A stretch of DNA of 64,000 nt, taken from NCBI GenBank assembly GCA_963711095.1, contig CAVQCX010000026.1:1-64000 (forward strand). Reading direction: 5' to 3'. Below are positions 43,862 through 56,467 of this stretch, in pieces. The notes below the pieces were generated by a model, which was not told where the DNA came from, did not search any database, and saw only the letters and a program-made list of their open reading frames with translations. This DNA comes from CAVQCX01 sp963711095 (lineage in GTDB: Bacteria; Pseudomonadota; Gammaproteobacteria; Chromatiales; Chromatiaceae). The translations under genes were made by a program, and so were the position numbers. Position 1 is the first letter of the stretch; every line of letters starts with the position of its first letter.

Positions 43862-46261
43862 TCAGTCCGAGGCCGGCTCCCTGGTGCCCTGTCCACGCCG
43901 GTCGCCGGGGCGCACGAACCGTCCGACCCACAGGTCCGCACCGCAGGCGTCCGGCGGCTCGCCGCCTTGGGGTACGGCCTCTTCGGCGATGATCACCAGC
44001 GCGCCCGCGCGATGGGCGACGTCGACCAGGGCTGCCAGCGCGGCCCTGCCTTTGCGAGCGACCGCGGCGTCGGCCTCCACGTACCCCGCTTCCAGAAAAG
44101 ACAGCATCCGGGCGGCCGCATCACTGCCGGTGAAGCGCGTAAGGGCGGTCGCTATGCCCATCTCCTTGAGGCGTCGCACCAGGTTGCGGGCCGTTTTTGG
44201 GTCAGCGCCGATCTCGGCCAGGGACAGCCCGAATACCAGCCCGGTGCCGGCTAGGTGACGGGCGCGCAGGCTGTTGCGAAGCTCTCCGAGCGCCTCCGGG
44301 TCCGACAAGGACTGGGGAGAGATCCGAGCCAGGAGGGTCTGCTCGGCGCGCCCCTGCTGATCCTCGAGAAAAGCGACCGCCCTCTCCAGGGTGTGGCGGT
44401 CAAGCTGGCGCAGCAGGCCGGCTTCGGCAGCAATGCGACGCACCTCGGACGCGGGGGCTAACCCATCCTGGCCATTGGTGCAGAGGGCCAGCTCATAGCC
44501 GCGGACCGACCGGTCTTGGGAGTCCGAGATCCGCCGGAAGCTTAGCTCCAGGTGGCCCGCGGCGATAGCGTCCCGGACCCGCGCCACCACCGCATCGCGC
44601 TCGCGCCGACCACTGGCGACATTGGCCGTGCCAGGAGCCGGCGCTGCCGACGGCGCTTCGAGTGACGCCGATCCCTGGGTCAGCTCGCGATGCAGGGGCC
44701 AGAGCCTGGAGCTGGCTCGCAGCCGTATCGGGCGTCCCTCGACCTCGAATGGGGGCTCGGCCAGGGAGCGCACCAGACGCTCGGCGATCGGGCGCAGGTT
44801 GCCCCCCCCGGGCTGACGTAGGAGCAAAGCGAAGCTGTTCCGTCCGGCGCGGGTGGCCACATCGCCTTCGCCAAGCTGGTTGGAGATGCGCTTGCCGACC
44901 ATGGCAATCAGGGTCTCGAGGGCTGTCGGGCTGACCTGGGAGCACAGCGCCGGGAAATCCTCGAGGTCGATGTGCAGCATCGCAGCGGGGGCGTCATCCC
45001 CCGCCTGCCCCGAGAGCAGGGCGTCCACGCGCTCGAAGAAGTGCTGCTTGGATGTCAGCCCGGTCGCCGGATCGATGCGCGGTTGCTCGCCCTGGTCGAG
45101 CCCGTCCTGGAGCTGGCGAGCCCGGCGGATTCGGTTGGTTACGGTGCCGATAAGGTGTTTGGGGCGGATCGGCTTGGCGATAAAGTCGTCTGCCCCGACG
45201 CTCAGGGCGGTCTGCTGCTTCTCCGGGTTCTGCTCGCCGGACAGATAAACGATAGGCAGGGTGAGCAGGTGTTTGTCCTGACGAATGAGCCGCGTGAGCT
45301 CCACGCCGCTGGCGTTGGGCATGTACACGTCCATCAGCACCAGGTCGGGCTTGAAGCGCTGGATCGCGCCGACGGTTTCCAAGGCGTCGGTCAGCACCTC
45401 GGTCTCCATGCCTCCCTTGCGCAGGATGGTTGCCGCGAACTTGGCCTGCGATGGATCGTCTTCGACCACCAGCACGCGGTAGGCCGCGCGCTCGCCGTCC
45501 TTGGCGAGCTGCGTGACCCGGCGTACCACCGACTCGGTGTCGAGCGGTGCAGAAAAATAGGCGTCGGCCCCGGCCCGCATGGCTGCCAGACGGCGTTTGA
45601 TGTCGCTGGAAGAGGAGACGAAGACTAGGGGCAGGGACTGGGCAGCCCCGGCGCGCTGTTTTCGAATGGTCTCGAGCAGCGAGGATGCCTGTGCCAGCAG
45701 GCTCGCATCCACAATCAGCGCGCTTGGCCAGCCCCGCTCCAGCTCTCCGCTGAGCTGAGTCAGGTCCCGGAACATGACACAACGCCAATGGCTTGCCTGG
45801 AGCAGCTTGTCCAGGCCCGGCACCAGATCGCTTCGCGAGAGTAGGCAGTAGACCGCGCCCTCTCCGGACGCCTGCGTTGCGTTGCCTACCGGTCCCGCCT
45901 CGAGGGCCGACAGGACGGCCGCCTCAAGCACATGAACGAGCTCTGCAACCTCGCGGGCCCGCTCCAGACTGGGTCGTTTGTCGTCTCCGCTGAAGGTGCT
46001 GAGATAGATCTCCAGGGAAAACGCGCTCTCGCTGATCTCCCCGAATCCGGCCCGCCCGGTGGCCTCTCCCAGGCCTTGGACTCGGCGGAACAGCTGCTCG
46101 AAGCGCTTCGAGTCCCAGGTTCCCCGGCTCAGTGCGGCCCATTCGTCCTTGATCGCTGTGATATGCTGCGGCACACGAGTTAGCAGGGTCTGTGCGGCGC
46201 TGGCAGGGCTTCGTGGGGCGGAGTCGGGCTTTTCCATCGGGGTCCGGGGCTGGATGTCCAT
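43862..46261 (-). CDS. response regulator with degenerate GGDEF and EAL domains
   Basis: A 799-residue cytoplasmic protein. It starts with an alpha-helical region like a histidine-phosphotransfer domain, then a receiver-like domain lacking the phospho-acceptor (about 170-255), then a true receiver with the Asp in LVLMDVYMPNASG (about 270-385). A GGDEF-type domain follows, but the active site reads RAGRNSFALLL rather than GGDEF. The C-terminal EAL-like domain also lacks its motif (RGYELAL) and the usual Asn, Asp and Lys ligands. It is thus unlikely to make or break c-di-GMP and may bind it as a sensor, like FimX or LapD. It is divergent from the hybrid kinase. Confidence 0.78.
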   Translation of the reverse strand: MDIQPRTPMEKPDSAPRSPASAAQTLLTRVPQHITAIKDEWAALSRGTWDSKRFEQLFRRVQGLGEATGRAGFGEISESAFSLEIYLSTFSGDDKRPSLERAREVAELVHVLEAAVLSALEAGPVGNATQASGEGAVYCLLSRSDLVPGLDKLLQASHWRCVMFRDLTQLSGELERGWPSALIVDASLLAQASSLLETIRKQRAGAAQSLPLVFVSSSSDIKRRLAAMRAGADAYFSAPLDTESVVRRVTQLAKDGERAAYRVLVVEDDPSQAKFAATILRKGGMETEVLTDALETVGAIQRFKPDLVLMDVYMPNASGVELTRLIRQDKHLLTLPIVYLSGEQNPEKQQTALSVGADDFIAKPIRPKHLIGTVTNRIRRARQLQDGLDQGEQPRIDPATGLTSKQHFFERVDALLSGQAGDDAPAAMLHIDLEDFPALCSQVSPTALETLIAMVGKRISNQLGEGDVATRAGRNSFALLLRQPGGGNLRPIAERLVRSLAEPPFEVEGRPIRLRASSRLWPLHRELTQGSASLEAPSAAPAPGTANVASGRRERDAVVARVRDAIAAGHLELSFRRISDSQDRSVRGYELALCTNGQDGLAPASEVRRIAAEAGLLRQLDRHTLERAVAFLEDQQGRAEQTLLARISPQSLSDPEALGELRNSLRARHLAGTGLVFGLSLAEIGADPKTARNLVRRLKEMGIATALTRFTGSDAAARMLSFLEAGYVEADAAVARKGRAALAALVDVAHRAGALVIIAEEAVPQGGEPPDACGADLWVGRFVRPGDRRGQGTREPASD

Positions 46262-46478
46262 GACGTCTCGGTTATGGTTGTCAGCTCGGCCAAGTTCAAG
46301 TAAACATTCTAAACAATAACATAAGGCCGCATCATCAAATCGGCGCTACCTTGGTGCAACACCGCTTGCTCGACGAAAGCTGCCGCCCGTCCGGGTCACA
46401 CGGATACCTCGGACGGGTCCGTGTAGGCGTGCCGGTCGATGGACCGGAAAACGTCGTTTCGGCTCGAGGGCAGATCGG

Positions 46479-49278
<2,800 letters not shown>

Positions 49279-49440
49279 CGCGACCGCATTCAGGGCTGCG
49301 CGCGCTGAGGGGGTGCCCGTAGGTGCCGCGCGCGCCTGCGCGACCAACCGCACCTCCCCAAAGGGGGCCGGCAACGGGTAGGGGGCGGGCCCTCGGGCCG
49401 GCGCGGGTGCGTCGGCGCCATCAGGCGGGCATGCCGGGCT

Positions 49441-49455
49441 ACCGACAGGCTCCTA
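49441..49455 (-). repeat. solo terminal repeat of the family B element
   Basis: ACCGACAGGCTCCTA is identical over 14 bases to the outer end of the terminal repeat at 28510-28718; read on the minus strand it is TAGGAGCCTGTCGG and starts exactly at the stop codon of the PhoH-type gene. The rest of the element is missing. Confidence 0.65.
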
Positions 49456-50865
49456 GAGCGTATCGGAAGCGAAGTCCGCCAGCCGGGAGCGCTCACCGCG
49501 CAGCAGGGTGATGTGGCCGCTGTGGGGCCAGGTCTTGAAACGGTCCACCGCATAGGTGAGCCCGGAGGTGGTCTCCGTGAGATAGGGCGTGTCGATCTGG
49601 GCCACGTTGCCGAGACAGATCACCTTGGTGCCTGGTCCGGCCCGGGTGATCAATGTCTTCATCTGCTTGGGCGTCAGGTTCTGGGCCTCATCGAGAATGA
49701 GGTACTTGCTGAGAAAGGTCCGTCCACGCATGAAGTTCAGGGAATGGATACGGATGCGGCTGCGCAGCAGATCATCCGTGACCGCCCGGGCCCACTCGCT
49801 GGCGTCGGTGCGGGTGAGCACCTCCAGATTGTCCATCAGGGCGCCCATCCAGGGCGTCATCTTCTCCTCCTCGGTGCCGGGCAGAAAGCCGATGTCCTCG
49901 CCCACGGGCACCGTGACCCGGGTCATGATGATCTCCCGGTAGCGAGTCATATCCAGCACCTGGGCCAGGCCGGCGGCCACCGCCAACAGGGTCTTGCCGG
50001 TGCCGGCGTTGCCGAGCAGAGAGACGAAGTCGATCTCCGGGTCCATCAGCATGTTCAGGGCGAAGTTCTGCTCCCGGTTCCGGGCGCTGATGCCCCAGAC
50101 AGCGTGTCCGGCCACGCGGTAGTTGGTGACCAGCTCAATGACGGCACCCGCACTGTCGATGCCCCTGACGATCGCCTCGAAGCTTTCGTCCTCCTCCAGG
50201 TACAGGCACTGCCCGACGAACCAATTGGCGACATCCGGCCCGCTGATCCGATAAAAGGTCCGGCCCTGCTTTTTCCAGGATTCCACGTCCTTGCTGTGAT
50301 CGCTCCAGAAGCCTGCCGGGAGCGCACGCTGGCCGCTGTACAGCAGACGCACGTCATCGAGCACCTGGTCGTTGTGGTAGTCCTCGGCGCGGATGCCTAC
50401 CACCGAGGCCTTGATCCGCAGGTTGATGTCCTTGGAGACCAGGATCACGGTCCGGTGGGGATGCTCATTCTGCAGCGCCAGCGCGGTGCCCAGGATGTTG
50501 TTGTCCGGTGAGCTGCCTGGCAGCCCCTCGGGCAGCAGCTGGGGGAGGTGGCGGGTCTGGAAGAACAGTCGCCCGCGCTCGAGAGCGCCCTCCGCCGCGC
50601 CGTTGGTCGGAGCCGGCAGACGCAGTCCCGCGTCGATCGTCGCCTTGTCGGCGCCGGACATCATCTCGTCGAGGAAACGGCTCGCCTGGCGGACATTACG
50701 GGCCACCTCGGAGGTGCCCTTCTTGTGGCGGTCGAGCTCTTCGAGCACGCCCATCGGGAGGAAGATGTCGTGCTCCTTGAACCGGAAAATCGAGCTGGGA
50801 TCGTGCATGAGCACATTGGTGTCGAGGACAAACAGTCGATTTTCTAAGCGCTCTGCCTCTGGCAT
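49453..50865 (-). CDS. PIN-PhoH fusion ATPase (PhoH2-type)
   Basis: A 470-residue protein with an N-terminal PIN nuclease domain (FVLDTNVLMHDPSSI) and a C-terminal PhoH P-loop ATPase (LLGNAGTGKTLLAVAAGL, YLILDEAQNLTPKQMKTLI). PhoH2 proteins act as ATP-dependent RNA helicases and ribonucleases. All PIN acidic residues checked (Asp15, DNNILGTAL) are present. The stop codon TAG coincides with the edge of a family B repeat relic. Full length, unbroken. Confidence 0.88.
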   Translation of the reverse strand: MPEAERLENRLFVLDTNVLMHDPSSIFRFKEHDIFLPMGVLEELDRHKKGTSEVARNVRQASRFLDEMMSGADKATIDAGLRLPAPTNGAAEGALERGRLFFQTRHLPQLLPEGLPGSSPDNNILGTALALQNEHPHRTVILVSKDINLRIKASVVGIRAEDYHNDQVLDDVRLLYSGQRALPAGFWSDHSKDVESWKKQGRTFYRISGPDVANWFVGQCLYLEEDESFEAIVRGIDSAGAVIELVTNYRVAGHAVWGISARNREQNFALNMLMDPEIDFVSLLGNAGTGKTLLAVAAGLAQVLDMTRYREIIMTRVTVPVGEDIGFLPGTEEEKMTPWMGALMDNLEVLTRTDASEWARAVTDDLLRSRIRIHSLNFMRGRTFLSKYLILDEAQNLTPKQMKTLITRAGPGTKVICLGNVAQIDTPYLTETTSGLTYAVDRFKTWPHSGHITLLRGERSRLADFASDTL

Positions 50866-50913
50866 ATGTTTGATCCGGCAATCCTCTGATCGGGAGCCCT
50901 GAGCGGCGGTGGG

Positions 50914-51390
50914 TCAGGACGCGTCGAGCGCCTTGACCGCCTCGAGAACCTCATCCACGTGCCCCTTGACCTTCACCCCCCGCCATTCCCGTCGCAGCAC
51001 GCCTTCCCTGTCCAGCAGGAAGGTGCTGCGCTCTATGCCGCGGACCTGCCTGCCGTACATGTTCTTGAGCTTGATGACCCCGAACAGGTTACACAGGGTC
51101 TCGCTCGGGTCGGAGATCAGGTCGAACGGGAAGCTTTGCTTGGATTTGAAGCCTTCCTGGGCCTTGAGGCTGTCGCGGGACGCGCCGAGCACGCGGGCGC
51201 CGTGGCGCTGCAGCTGCGCGAGCGCGGCCGAGAAGTCGCGGCCTTCCTGGGTGCAGCCCGGCGTGCTGGCCTTGGGGTAGAAGTACAGCACCAGGGGAGC
51301 GCCCCTGAAATCCGACAGCCGCACCGCTTGGTTGCCGGTCAGCTTCAGCTCGGTGTCCGGCACCGGTTCGCCCAAGGCCGCCTGGCTCAT
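50914..51390 (-). CDS. bcp: peroxiredoxin Q/Bcp family
   Basis: A 158-residue thioredoxin-fold peroxidase with the peroxidatic Cys in the YPKASTPGCTQEGRDF motif. The resolving Cys that E. coli Bcp has five residues later is replaced (Arg), so reduction probably uses another thiol, such as the Cys of ETLCNLFGV. It removes H2O2 and organic hydroperoxides. It is 41 bases downstream of gcvR on the same strand and 48 bases before the PIN-PhoH gene. Confidence 0.88.
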   Translation of the reverse strand: MSQAALGEPVPDTELKLTGNQAVRLSDFRGAPLVLYFYPKASTPGCTQEGRDFSAALAQLQRHGARVLGASRDSLKAQEGFKSKQSFPFDLISDPSETLCNLFGVIKLKNMYGRQVRGIERSTFLLDREGVLRREWRGVKVKGHVDEVLEAVKALDAS

Positions 51391-51431
51391 TGTGCTCTCC
51401 CGCTATCTGCGCTGAATGCGACTTGCATCGG

Positions 51432-51989
51432 TTACTGCTTCAGCGGCTCGAGCACCGCATCCAGGTTCATGGCGTCGCAGAAATCCATGAACTCCTCGCG
51501 CAGGCTCGCGATGTGCACGTCCGAGGGGATGCCGACGGTCATGTGGACCGAGAACATGGGCGTCCCGGTGTGCGGGGCGGCGTAGCCGGTGGTCACCATG
51601 TCCTCGATGTTGATAGCGCGCTGGGAAAAGAAGCGCGCGAGGTTATGCACGATGCCGGGATGATCCAGGGCCACGACCTCTACCATGTAAGGCATGAGGT
51701 TGGCGTGGGGCTCCCGCTCCTGGGTGCGCTCGGAGATCACGGTGAGCCCCATCTGGCGCTTGACCTCCGGCAACGCCGCTTCCAGCTTCGCCAGCGTGTT
51801 CCAGCTGCCCTCGATCATCAGCAGCATGGCAAATTCGCCGCCCAGCACTGTCATGCGGCTGTCGACGATGTTGCACCCGTCGTCCAGTATCCGGCGCGTG
51901 AGCTCGTCGACAATGCCTGGCCGGTCCTTGCCCAGGGCGGAGATCACCAGATAGCTCTTCTTCCGGGGCGCTGATGGACTGGAGGTCAT
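51432..51989 (-). CDS. gcvR: GcvR-like ACT-domain regulator
   Basis: A 185-residue protein built of two ACT domains (LVISALGKDRPGIVDELTRR; VVALDHPGIVHNLARFFSQR). This is the form of GcvR, which binds glycine and represses the glycine cleavage system by sequestering GcvA. No gcv genes are nearby. There is no DNA-binding domain. It is cytoplasmic. Confidence 0.8.
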   Translation of the reverse strand: MTSSPSAPRKKSYLVISALGKDRPGIVDELTRRILDDGCNIVDSRMTVLGGEFAMLLMIEGSWNTLAKLEAALPEVKRQMGLTVISERTQEREPHANLMPYMVEVVALDHPGIVHNLARFFSQRAINIEDMVTTGYAAPHTGTPMFSVHMTVGIPSDVHIASLREEFMDFCDAMNLDAVLEPLKQ

Positions 51990-52069
51990 GGGTAGGTGCT
52001 CGAGGTGTCTGGTCGGGCCGGCTCGGCGGCGCCCAGTTTAGCGCCGTGCCCGCAGCCTTGTCTTGGCGC

Positions 52070-53158
52070 TCAGCTGTCCGGGATCGCCACGCCGCGCAGC
52101 TGCTCGGCGGCGGCTTCGGGGCTGATGGTGCTGACAAACAGCCCTGAGCCCAGCTCGAACCCCGTGGGGATGCTGGTTCTGGGGCAGATCTCCAGGTGCC
52201 AGTGGTAGCTCCCGTCGCAGTCGGCGTACTCCTCGCCATGGGGCTTGGAGTGGAGAAAGAAGTTATATTGGGCGCCGCCGATGACGGCGTCCAGACGTGC
52301 CATGGTCCGCTTGAGCACCCGAGCGAAGTCCTCCAGGTCTGCCCCCTGGGACCGCAGAAAGTCACTCTCGTGGCTCAGCGGCAGTATATGGACCTCCCAC
52401 TCGAAGCGCGAGGCGAAGGGCTTGACCGCGATGAATCTCTCGCCGCGCTCGACCACATACTGACCGACATTGATCCTGCGTCGTATCGCACCGGAGCTGC
52501 GGTCGTAGATGGTCGCTTCGAACGTCAGCGCCTCGTCGATCAGCGAGCAGAACACGCAGTGTCGGTACTTCTTGTAATAGGCGCGGCTGTGCAGGACCTC
52601 GTTCTGCAGGTTCTCGGGGACCACCGGCATGGCGATGATCTGGCTGTGGGTGTGCGGGATGCTGGCCCCGGCGGCCGGTCCGAAATTCTTGAACACCAGC
52701 ACGTAGCGCAGGCGCGGGTCGCCGGCATAGAGCTCGGCCATGCGCTGGCGGTAGGCCGCGAACAAGTGACTCAGATGGGCCACGGACATCTCATGCAGGG
52801 CGATCCCGTGCTGGGGGTGGTCGATGACCACCTCATGGCGGCCGTAGCCGTCGATCACCTGCTGAAGGCCAAAGGTCAGCGGCCCTGTCGGGCTGTCGTC
52901 GCCGAGCACCGGGTAGAGGTTCTCGACGATCCGGATCTGCCAGTCGCCGTCGTTGGGAAAGGCGCCGATGGTCGGGGGAGTCTTTGCCTCGTTGCCTTTG
53001 CAGAAGGGGCAGCTTTCCACATGGGCCCGGGTGTCTCGGGCGACCTTTTCCTCCGGCTTGCGGGGACGCATGCCGCGGGCGGTGGCCACCAGCACCGATT
53101 CGGTGGGCACCACCGGGTTGATGCGGATCTCTCGGATGGACTGAGGCTGTTCGGACAT
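52070..53158 (-). CDS. GalT-family nucleotidyltransferase
   Basis: A 362-residue HIT-superfamily protein with the active-site HTHSQIIAM (His-x-His-x-Gln) of galactose 1-phosphate uridylyltransferases, zinc-type Cys pairs (CPFC and CVFC) and the C-terminal YHWHLEICPR. It transfers nucleotide monophosphate to a sugar phosphate. As no galactose genes are nearby, the substrate may be another sugar. I start at the ATG 53158, which follows GGAGAG. Confidence 0.85.
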   Translation of the reverse strand: MSEQPQSIREIRINPVVPTESVLVATARGMRPRKPEEKVARDTRAHVESCPFCKGNEAKTPPTIGAFPNDGDWQIRIVENLYPVLGDDSPTGPLTFGLQQVIDGYGRHEVVIDHPQHGIALHEMSVAHLSHLFAAYRQRMAELYAGDPRLRYVLVFKNFGPAAGASIPHTHSQIIAMPVVPENLQNEVLHSRAYYKKYRHCVFCSLIDEALTFEATIYDRSSGAIRRRINVGQYVVERGERFIAVKPFASRFEWEVHILPLSHESDFLRSQGADLEDFARVLKRTMARLDAVIGGAQYNFFLHSKPHGEEYADCDGSYHWHLEICPRTSIPTGFELGSGLFVSTISPEAAAEQLRGVAIPDS

Positions 53159-53327
53159 GCGCTCTCCGGCGGGCTCAGGGGACGCCCTTGTGTAACGGAA
53201 ATCCTTGGCCGGGACAAGCGCGACGAGCACCGGGATGATGCCCGGTACGCGCGGCGGTCAGGTGCGCTTGTCAGCATTGGAGAGCCCAAGATAAAATACT
53301 CCATTTGTTGATTTGCAGGGCTTCGGC

Positions 53328-54203
53328 ATGTTCCAAGGCAGCTTGGTGGCGCTGGTCACTCCCATGGAAGAGGACGGCCGGATCGACGATGCGGGTCTCG
53401 CCAGGCTGGTCGATTGGCACGTCGAGCAGGGCACGCGCGGGATCGTTGCTGTGGGCACCACCGGCGAGTCGGCAACCCTCGACGAGGAGGAGCACTGCGG
53501 GGTCATCCGCCGTACCGTCGAGCTGGCCGCCGGGCGTATCCCGGTCATCGGCGGTACCGGCGCCAACTCGACCAGCGAGGCTATCGCGTTGACGCGCTGT
53601 GCCCGGCAGGCCGGGGTGGACGCCTGCCTGCTGGTTACGCCCTACTACAACAAGCCCACCCAGCAGGGGCTGTATCTGCACCACCGGGCCATCGCCGAAG
53701 CGGTGGACATCCCCCAGATCCTCTATAATGTGCCCGGCCGCACCGCCTGTGACATGCTGCCCGAGACGGTCGGGCGGCTTTCGGCGGTCGACAACATCGT
53801 CGGTATCAAGGACGCGACGGGCGATCTGCAGCGGGTCAGCCGCATGAGGGAGCTTTGCGGCGAGGACTTCTGTATCCTAAGCGGCGACGACTTCAGCGCC
53901 CGGGAGCTGATGCTCATGGGCGGGCAGGGGGTCATCTCCGTCACTGCGAATGTGGCTCCGGGGCTCATGCGGCGCATGTGCCAAGCGGCGCTAGACGGCG
54001 ATCGAGAGACCGCCGCGGCTCTGGACGCCAAGCTCGCTGGCTTGCACAAGTCGCTGTTTGTGGAAGCCAACCCGATCCCGGTGAAATGGGCTTTGGCCGA
54101 GATGGGCATGATTCCCAAGGGCATCCGGCTGCCCCTGACTTGGCTGTCGGAGGGCTGTTGGGATGCGGTGCGCCAGGCGATGAAGCAGGCCGGCGCGATC
54201 TGA
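53328..54203 (+). CDS. dapA: 4-hydroxy-tetrahydrodipicolinate synthase
   Basis: A 291-residue TIM-barrel enzyme of lysine and diaminopimelate synthesis. It condenses pyruvate with aspartate semialdehyde through a Schiff-base Lys (GIKDATGD), with Tyr in LYNVPGRTA and Thr-Thr in VGTTGESATL also present. Length matches E. coli DapA. The start at 53328 (MFQGSLVALVTPM) follows the family. bamC follows 94 bases downstream, the conserved dapA-bamC order. Confidence 0.93.
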   Translation: MFQGSLVALVTPMEEDGRIDDAGLARLVDWHVEQGTRGIVAVGTTGESATLDEEEHCGVIRRTVELAAGRIPVIGGTGANSTSEAIALTRCARQAGVDACLLVTPYYNKPTQQGLYLHHRAIAEAVDIPQILYNVPGRTACDMLPETVGRLSAVDNIVGIKDATGDLQRVSRMRELCGEDFCILSGDDFSARELMLMGGQGVISVTANVAPGLMRRMCQAALDGDRETAAALDAKLAGLHKSLFVEANPIPVKWALAEMGMIPKGIRLPLTWLSEGCWDAVRQAMKQAGAI

Positions 54204-54297
54204 CAGCGCGATTCAGGCGCCCCGGTGTTGCCGGGGATGTTCAACGGCGGGCGACGCGGGACGGCCGCGGCGGCGCGAGCAGAAGACGGTATCCCAA

Positions 54298-55443
54298 ATG
54301 ATCTCCAGAGCGACTCGATTCATCCTGCCTGGCTTGCTGGTGCTCGGTTTGGTCGGCTGCAGCTGGCTGCCGAGCAGCGACAGCATCCTCCCGGACCGCA
54401 AGGTCGAGTACAAGCGCGAGCAGCACGCGGAGCGGAATCTGGAGATCCCGCCGGACCTGACCCGGGGCTCTGACGAGGGCCTGGCTGCTCCCGGCATCGG
54501 GGGGGCGACCTACTCGCAGTTCGCGGACCAGCGCCAGCAGGCCTCGCGTGCCGCTACCGGCGCCCAGGTGTTGCCCAAGCCGCAGAACGTGGACATGCGC
54601 CGGGACGGCGACCAGCGCTGGCTGGTCATCGGGGCCTCGGCGGATGAGGTCTGGGCTTCGGTGGTGGCGTTTTGGCAGCAGAACGGCATTCTGCTCGAGG
54701 AGCAGGACCCCGGTGCCGGCGTGATGCGTACTGCCTGGGTTGAGAACCGCGCCAACATCAAGTCCGACTTCGTCACCGATAAGCTGCGCGGCTTCGTCGA
54801 CGGGCTGTATTCGTCGGCGACCCGCGACCAGTACCGGGTGCGCCTGGAGCGGGGCCAGCAGCCGGGAACCACCGAGCTGTATCTGACCGAGCGCGGTATG
54901 CAGCAGACCTTCGCCGTCGGCTCCACGGGGGAGAAGCAGCAGACCATCTGGGTCCCGCGTCCCACCGACCACGGCCTGGAGGCGATCATGCTGCAGCGGA
55001 TCATGGTCTATCTGGGCGCCACCACGGACGAGGAGCGTCAGGCGGTGGCCGCCACCGAGCAGAAGGCGCCGAACCGCTCTCAGCTGACCCAGACCAGCGC
55101 CGGGACCCTGCTCACCATCAACGATGACTTCTCGCACGCCTGGCGGATGACCGGCGTCGCGCTGGATCGCGTCGGGTTCGCTGTCGAGGATCGCGATCGC
55201 GCCAAGGGCGTCTACTTCGTGCGTTACAGTGACCCGTTGGCCGACGACAAGGACCGGGGGATGCTCTCCAAGCTCGCCTTCTGGCGCGACTCGCGCAAGC
55301 TCGACAAGGAGAGCCAGTACCAGGTCAGTCTGCGGCCCGAGGGCGCGACCACGGTCGTGGTGGTGCTCGACAAGAATGGTCAGCGCAGCAACTCGGATAC
55401 GGCGGCTCGCATCCTCAAGCTGATCCACGAGCAGCTGCGCTGA
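54298..55443 (+). CDS. bamC: outer membrane assembly lipoprotein BamC
   Basis: A 381-residue lipoprotein (signal peptide with lipobox LGLVGC) of the BamABCDE complex that inserts beta barrels in the outer membrane. The BamC core is recognised in YKREQHAERNLEIPPDLTRG, the lasso segment that binds BamD, and in the two helix-grip domains (DEVWASVVAFWQQNGILLEE; LTINDDFSHAWRMTGVALDR). It directly follows dapA as in other gammaproteobacteria. Confidence 0.88.
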   Translation: MISRATRFILPGLLVLGLVGCSWLPSSDSILPDRKVEYKREQHAERNLEIPPDLTRGSDEGLAAPGIGGATYSQFADQRQQASRAATGAQVLPKPQNVDMRRDGDQRWLVIGASADEVWASVVAFWQQNGILLEEQDPGAGVMRTAWVENRANIKSDFVTDKLRGFVDGLYSSATRDQYRVRLERGQQPGTTELYLTERGMQQTFAVGSTGEKQQTIWVPRPTDHGLEAIMLQRIMVYLGATTDEERQAVAATEQKAPNRSQLTQTSAGTLLTINDDFSHAWRMTGVALDRVGFAVEDRDRAKGVYFVRYSDPLADDKDRGMLSKLAFWRDSRKLDKESQYQVSLRPEGATTVVVVLDKNGQRSNSDTAARILKLIHEQLR

Positions 55444-55450
55444 CGGGAGC

Positions 55451-56212
55451 ATGCGCTTCGCCTCCCTGGGCAGCGGCAGTCGCGGCAACGCCACTGTCGT
55501 GGAGGGAGGCGGCACCCGCGTGCTGGTCGATTGCGGGTTTCCCGCCCAGGAGGCGGAGCAGCGAATGGGTGCGCTTGGCGTGGCCCCTGAGAGCCTGCAC
55601 GCCATCCTAGTCACCCACGAGCACGGCGACCACCTGAGGGGCGTGGGGGCGCTGGCGCGCCGCTACGGCCTGCCGGTGTGGATGACGGTTGGCACTCAGC
55701 GGCACGGGGGCTGCGGCGATCTGCCGGACCCCCGCTCGTTCAGCGCCCACCAGGGGGGGTTCTCAGTGGGCGATCTGTACATCGAGCCGTTCACCGTGCC
55801 GCACGATGCGCGCGAGCCCGTGCAGTTCTGCTTGCGCGCGCAGGGCCTGCGTCTGGGCATACTCACGGATACCGGGGCCGTCACCCCGCACCTGGCGGAG
55901 GCCTTTGCGGACTGCGACGCCCTGGTTGTCGAGTGCAACCACGACCCCGAGCTGCTGGCTGCCGGGCCCTATCCGCCGGCGCTGCAGGAGCGGGTTGGCG
56001 GCGCGCTGGGCCACCTTAGCAACCGCCAGGCCGCCGCCTTGGTGGCGCGCCTCGATGGTGCCCGCCTGCGTCATCTGGTGGGCGCTCACCTCAGTGAGAA
56101 GAACAACCGTCCGGAGCTGGCCAAGTCGGCGCTGCTCGAGGCCTCCCCGACCCTGGCGGGGTGCCTGGCACTGCTGGACCAGCAGCGGGTGAGTCCCTGG
56201 TTCGAGCTCTAG
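55451..56212 (+). CDS. metallo-beta-lactamase-fold hydrolase (WalJ/YycJ-like)
   Basis: A 253-residue beta-lactamase-fold protein with the zinc-binding HEHGDH motif (LVTHEHGDHLRGVG), downstream Asp (TDTGAVTPHL) and His (VGAHLSEKNNRPELAK). It starts eight bases after bamC. The FASLGSGSRGNATVVEGGGT start matches the YycJ/WalJ family, proposed to act as an exonuclease or in cell-wall homeostasis. Cytoplasmic. Confidence 0.85.
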   Translation: MRFASLGSGSRGNATVVEGGGTRVLVDCGFPAQEAEQRMGALGVAPESLHAILVTHEHGDHLRGVGALARRYGLPVWMTVGTQRHGGCGDLPDPRSFSAHQGGFSVGDLYIEPFTVPHDAREPVQFCLRAQGLRLGILTDTGAVTPHLAEAFADCDALVVECNHDPELLAAGPYPPALQERVGGALGHLSNRQAAALVARLDGARLRHLVGAHLSEKNNRPELAKSALLEASPTLAGCLALLDQQRVSPWFEL

Positions 56213-56467
56213 AGCGCGAGTCTCCTGCGCCCTGAGGCGCTCGCGTGGGCGGCGGGCCCGCTCGGCAAGGACGCCGACTGCCAGCCCTGGCCCCGCCATT
56301 GCGCAGCAGGCGCCCCGGCCGCCACGCTGCAGGCTCGGCAGCTGGCCGGGCGCTGCATGCAGCGGGGGCATTATCGACAGGCTCTGCCCGCCGCCGCTGC
56401 GACGACATCCTCGCGGACGCTGCGCTATGATGCGTGCGTCGTCGTGCTGCAAGCCCTGGACCCTGAC

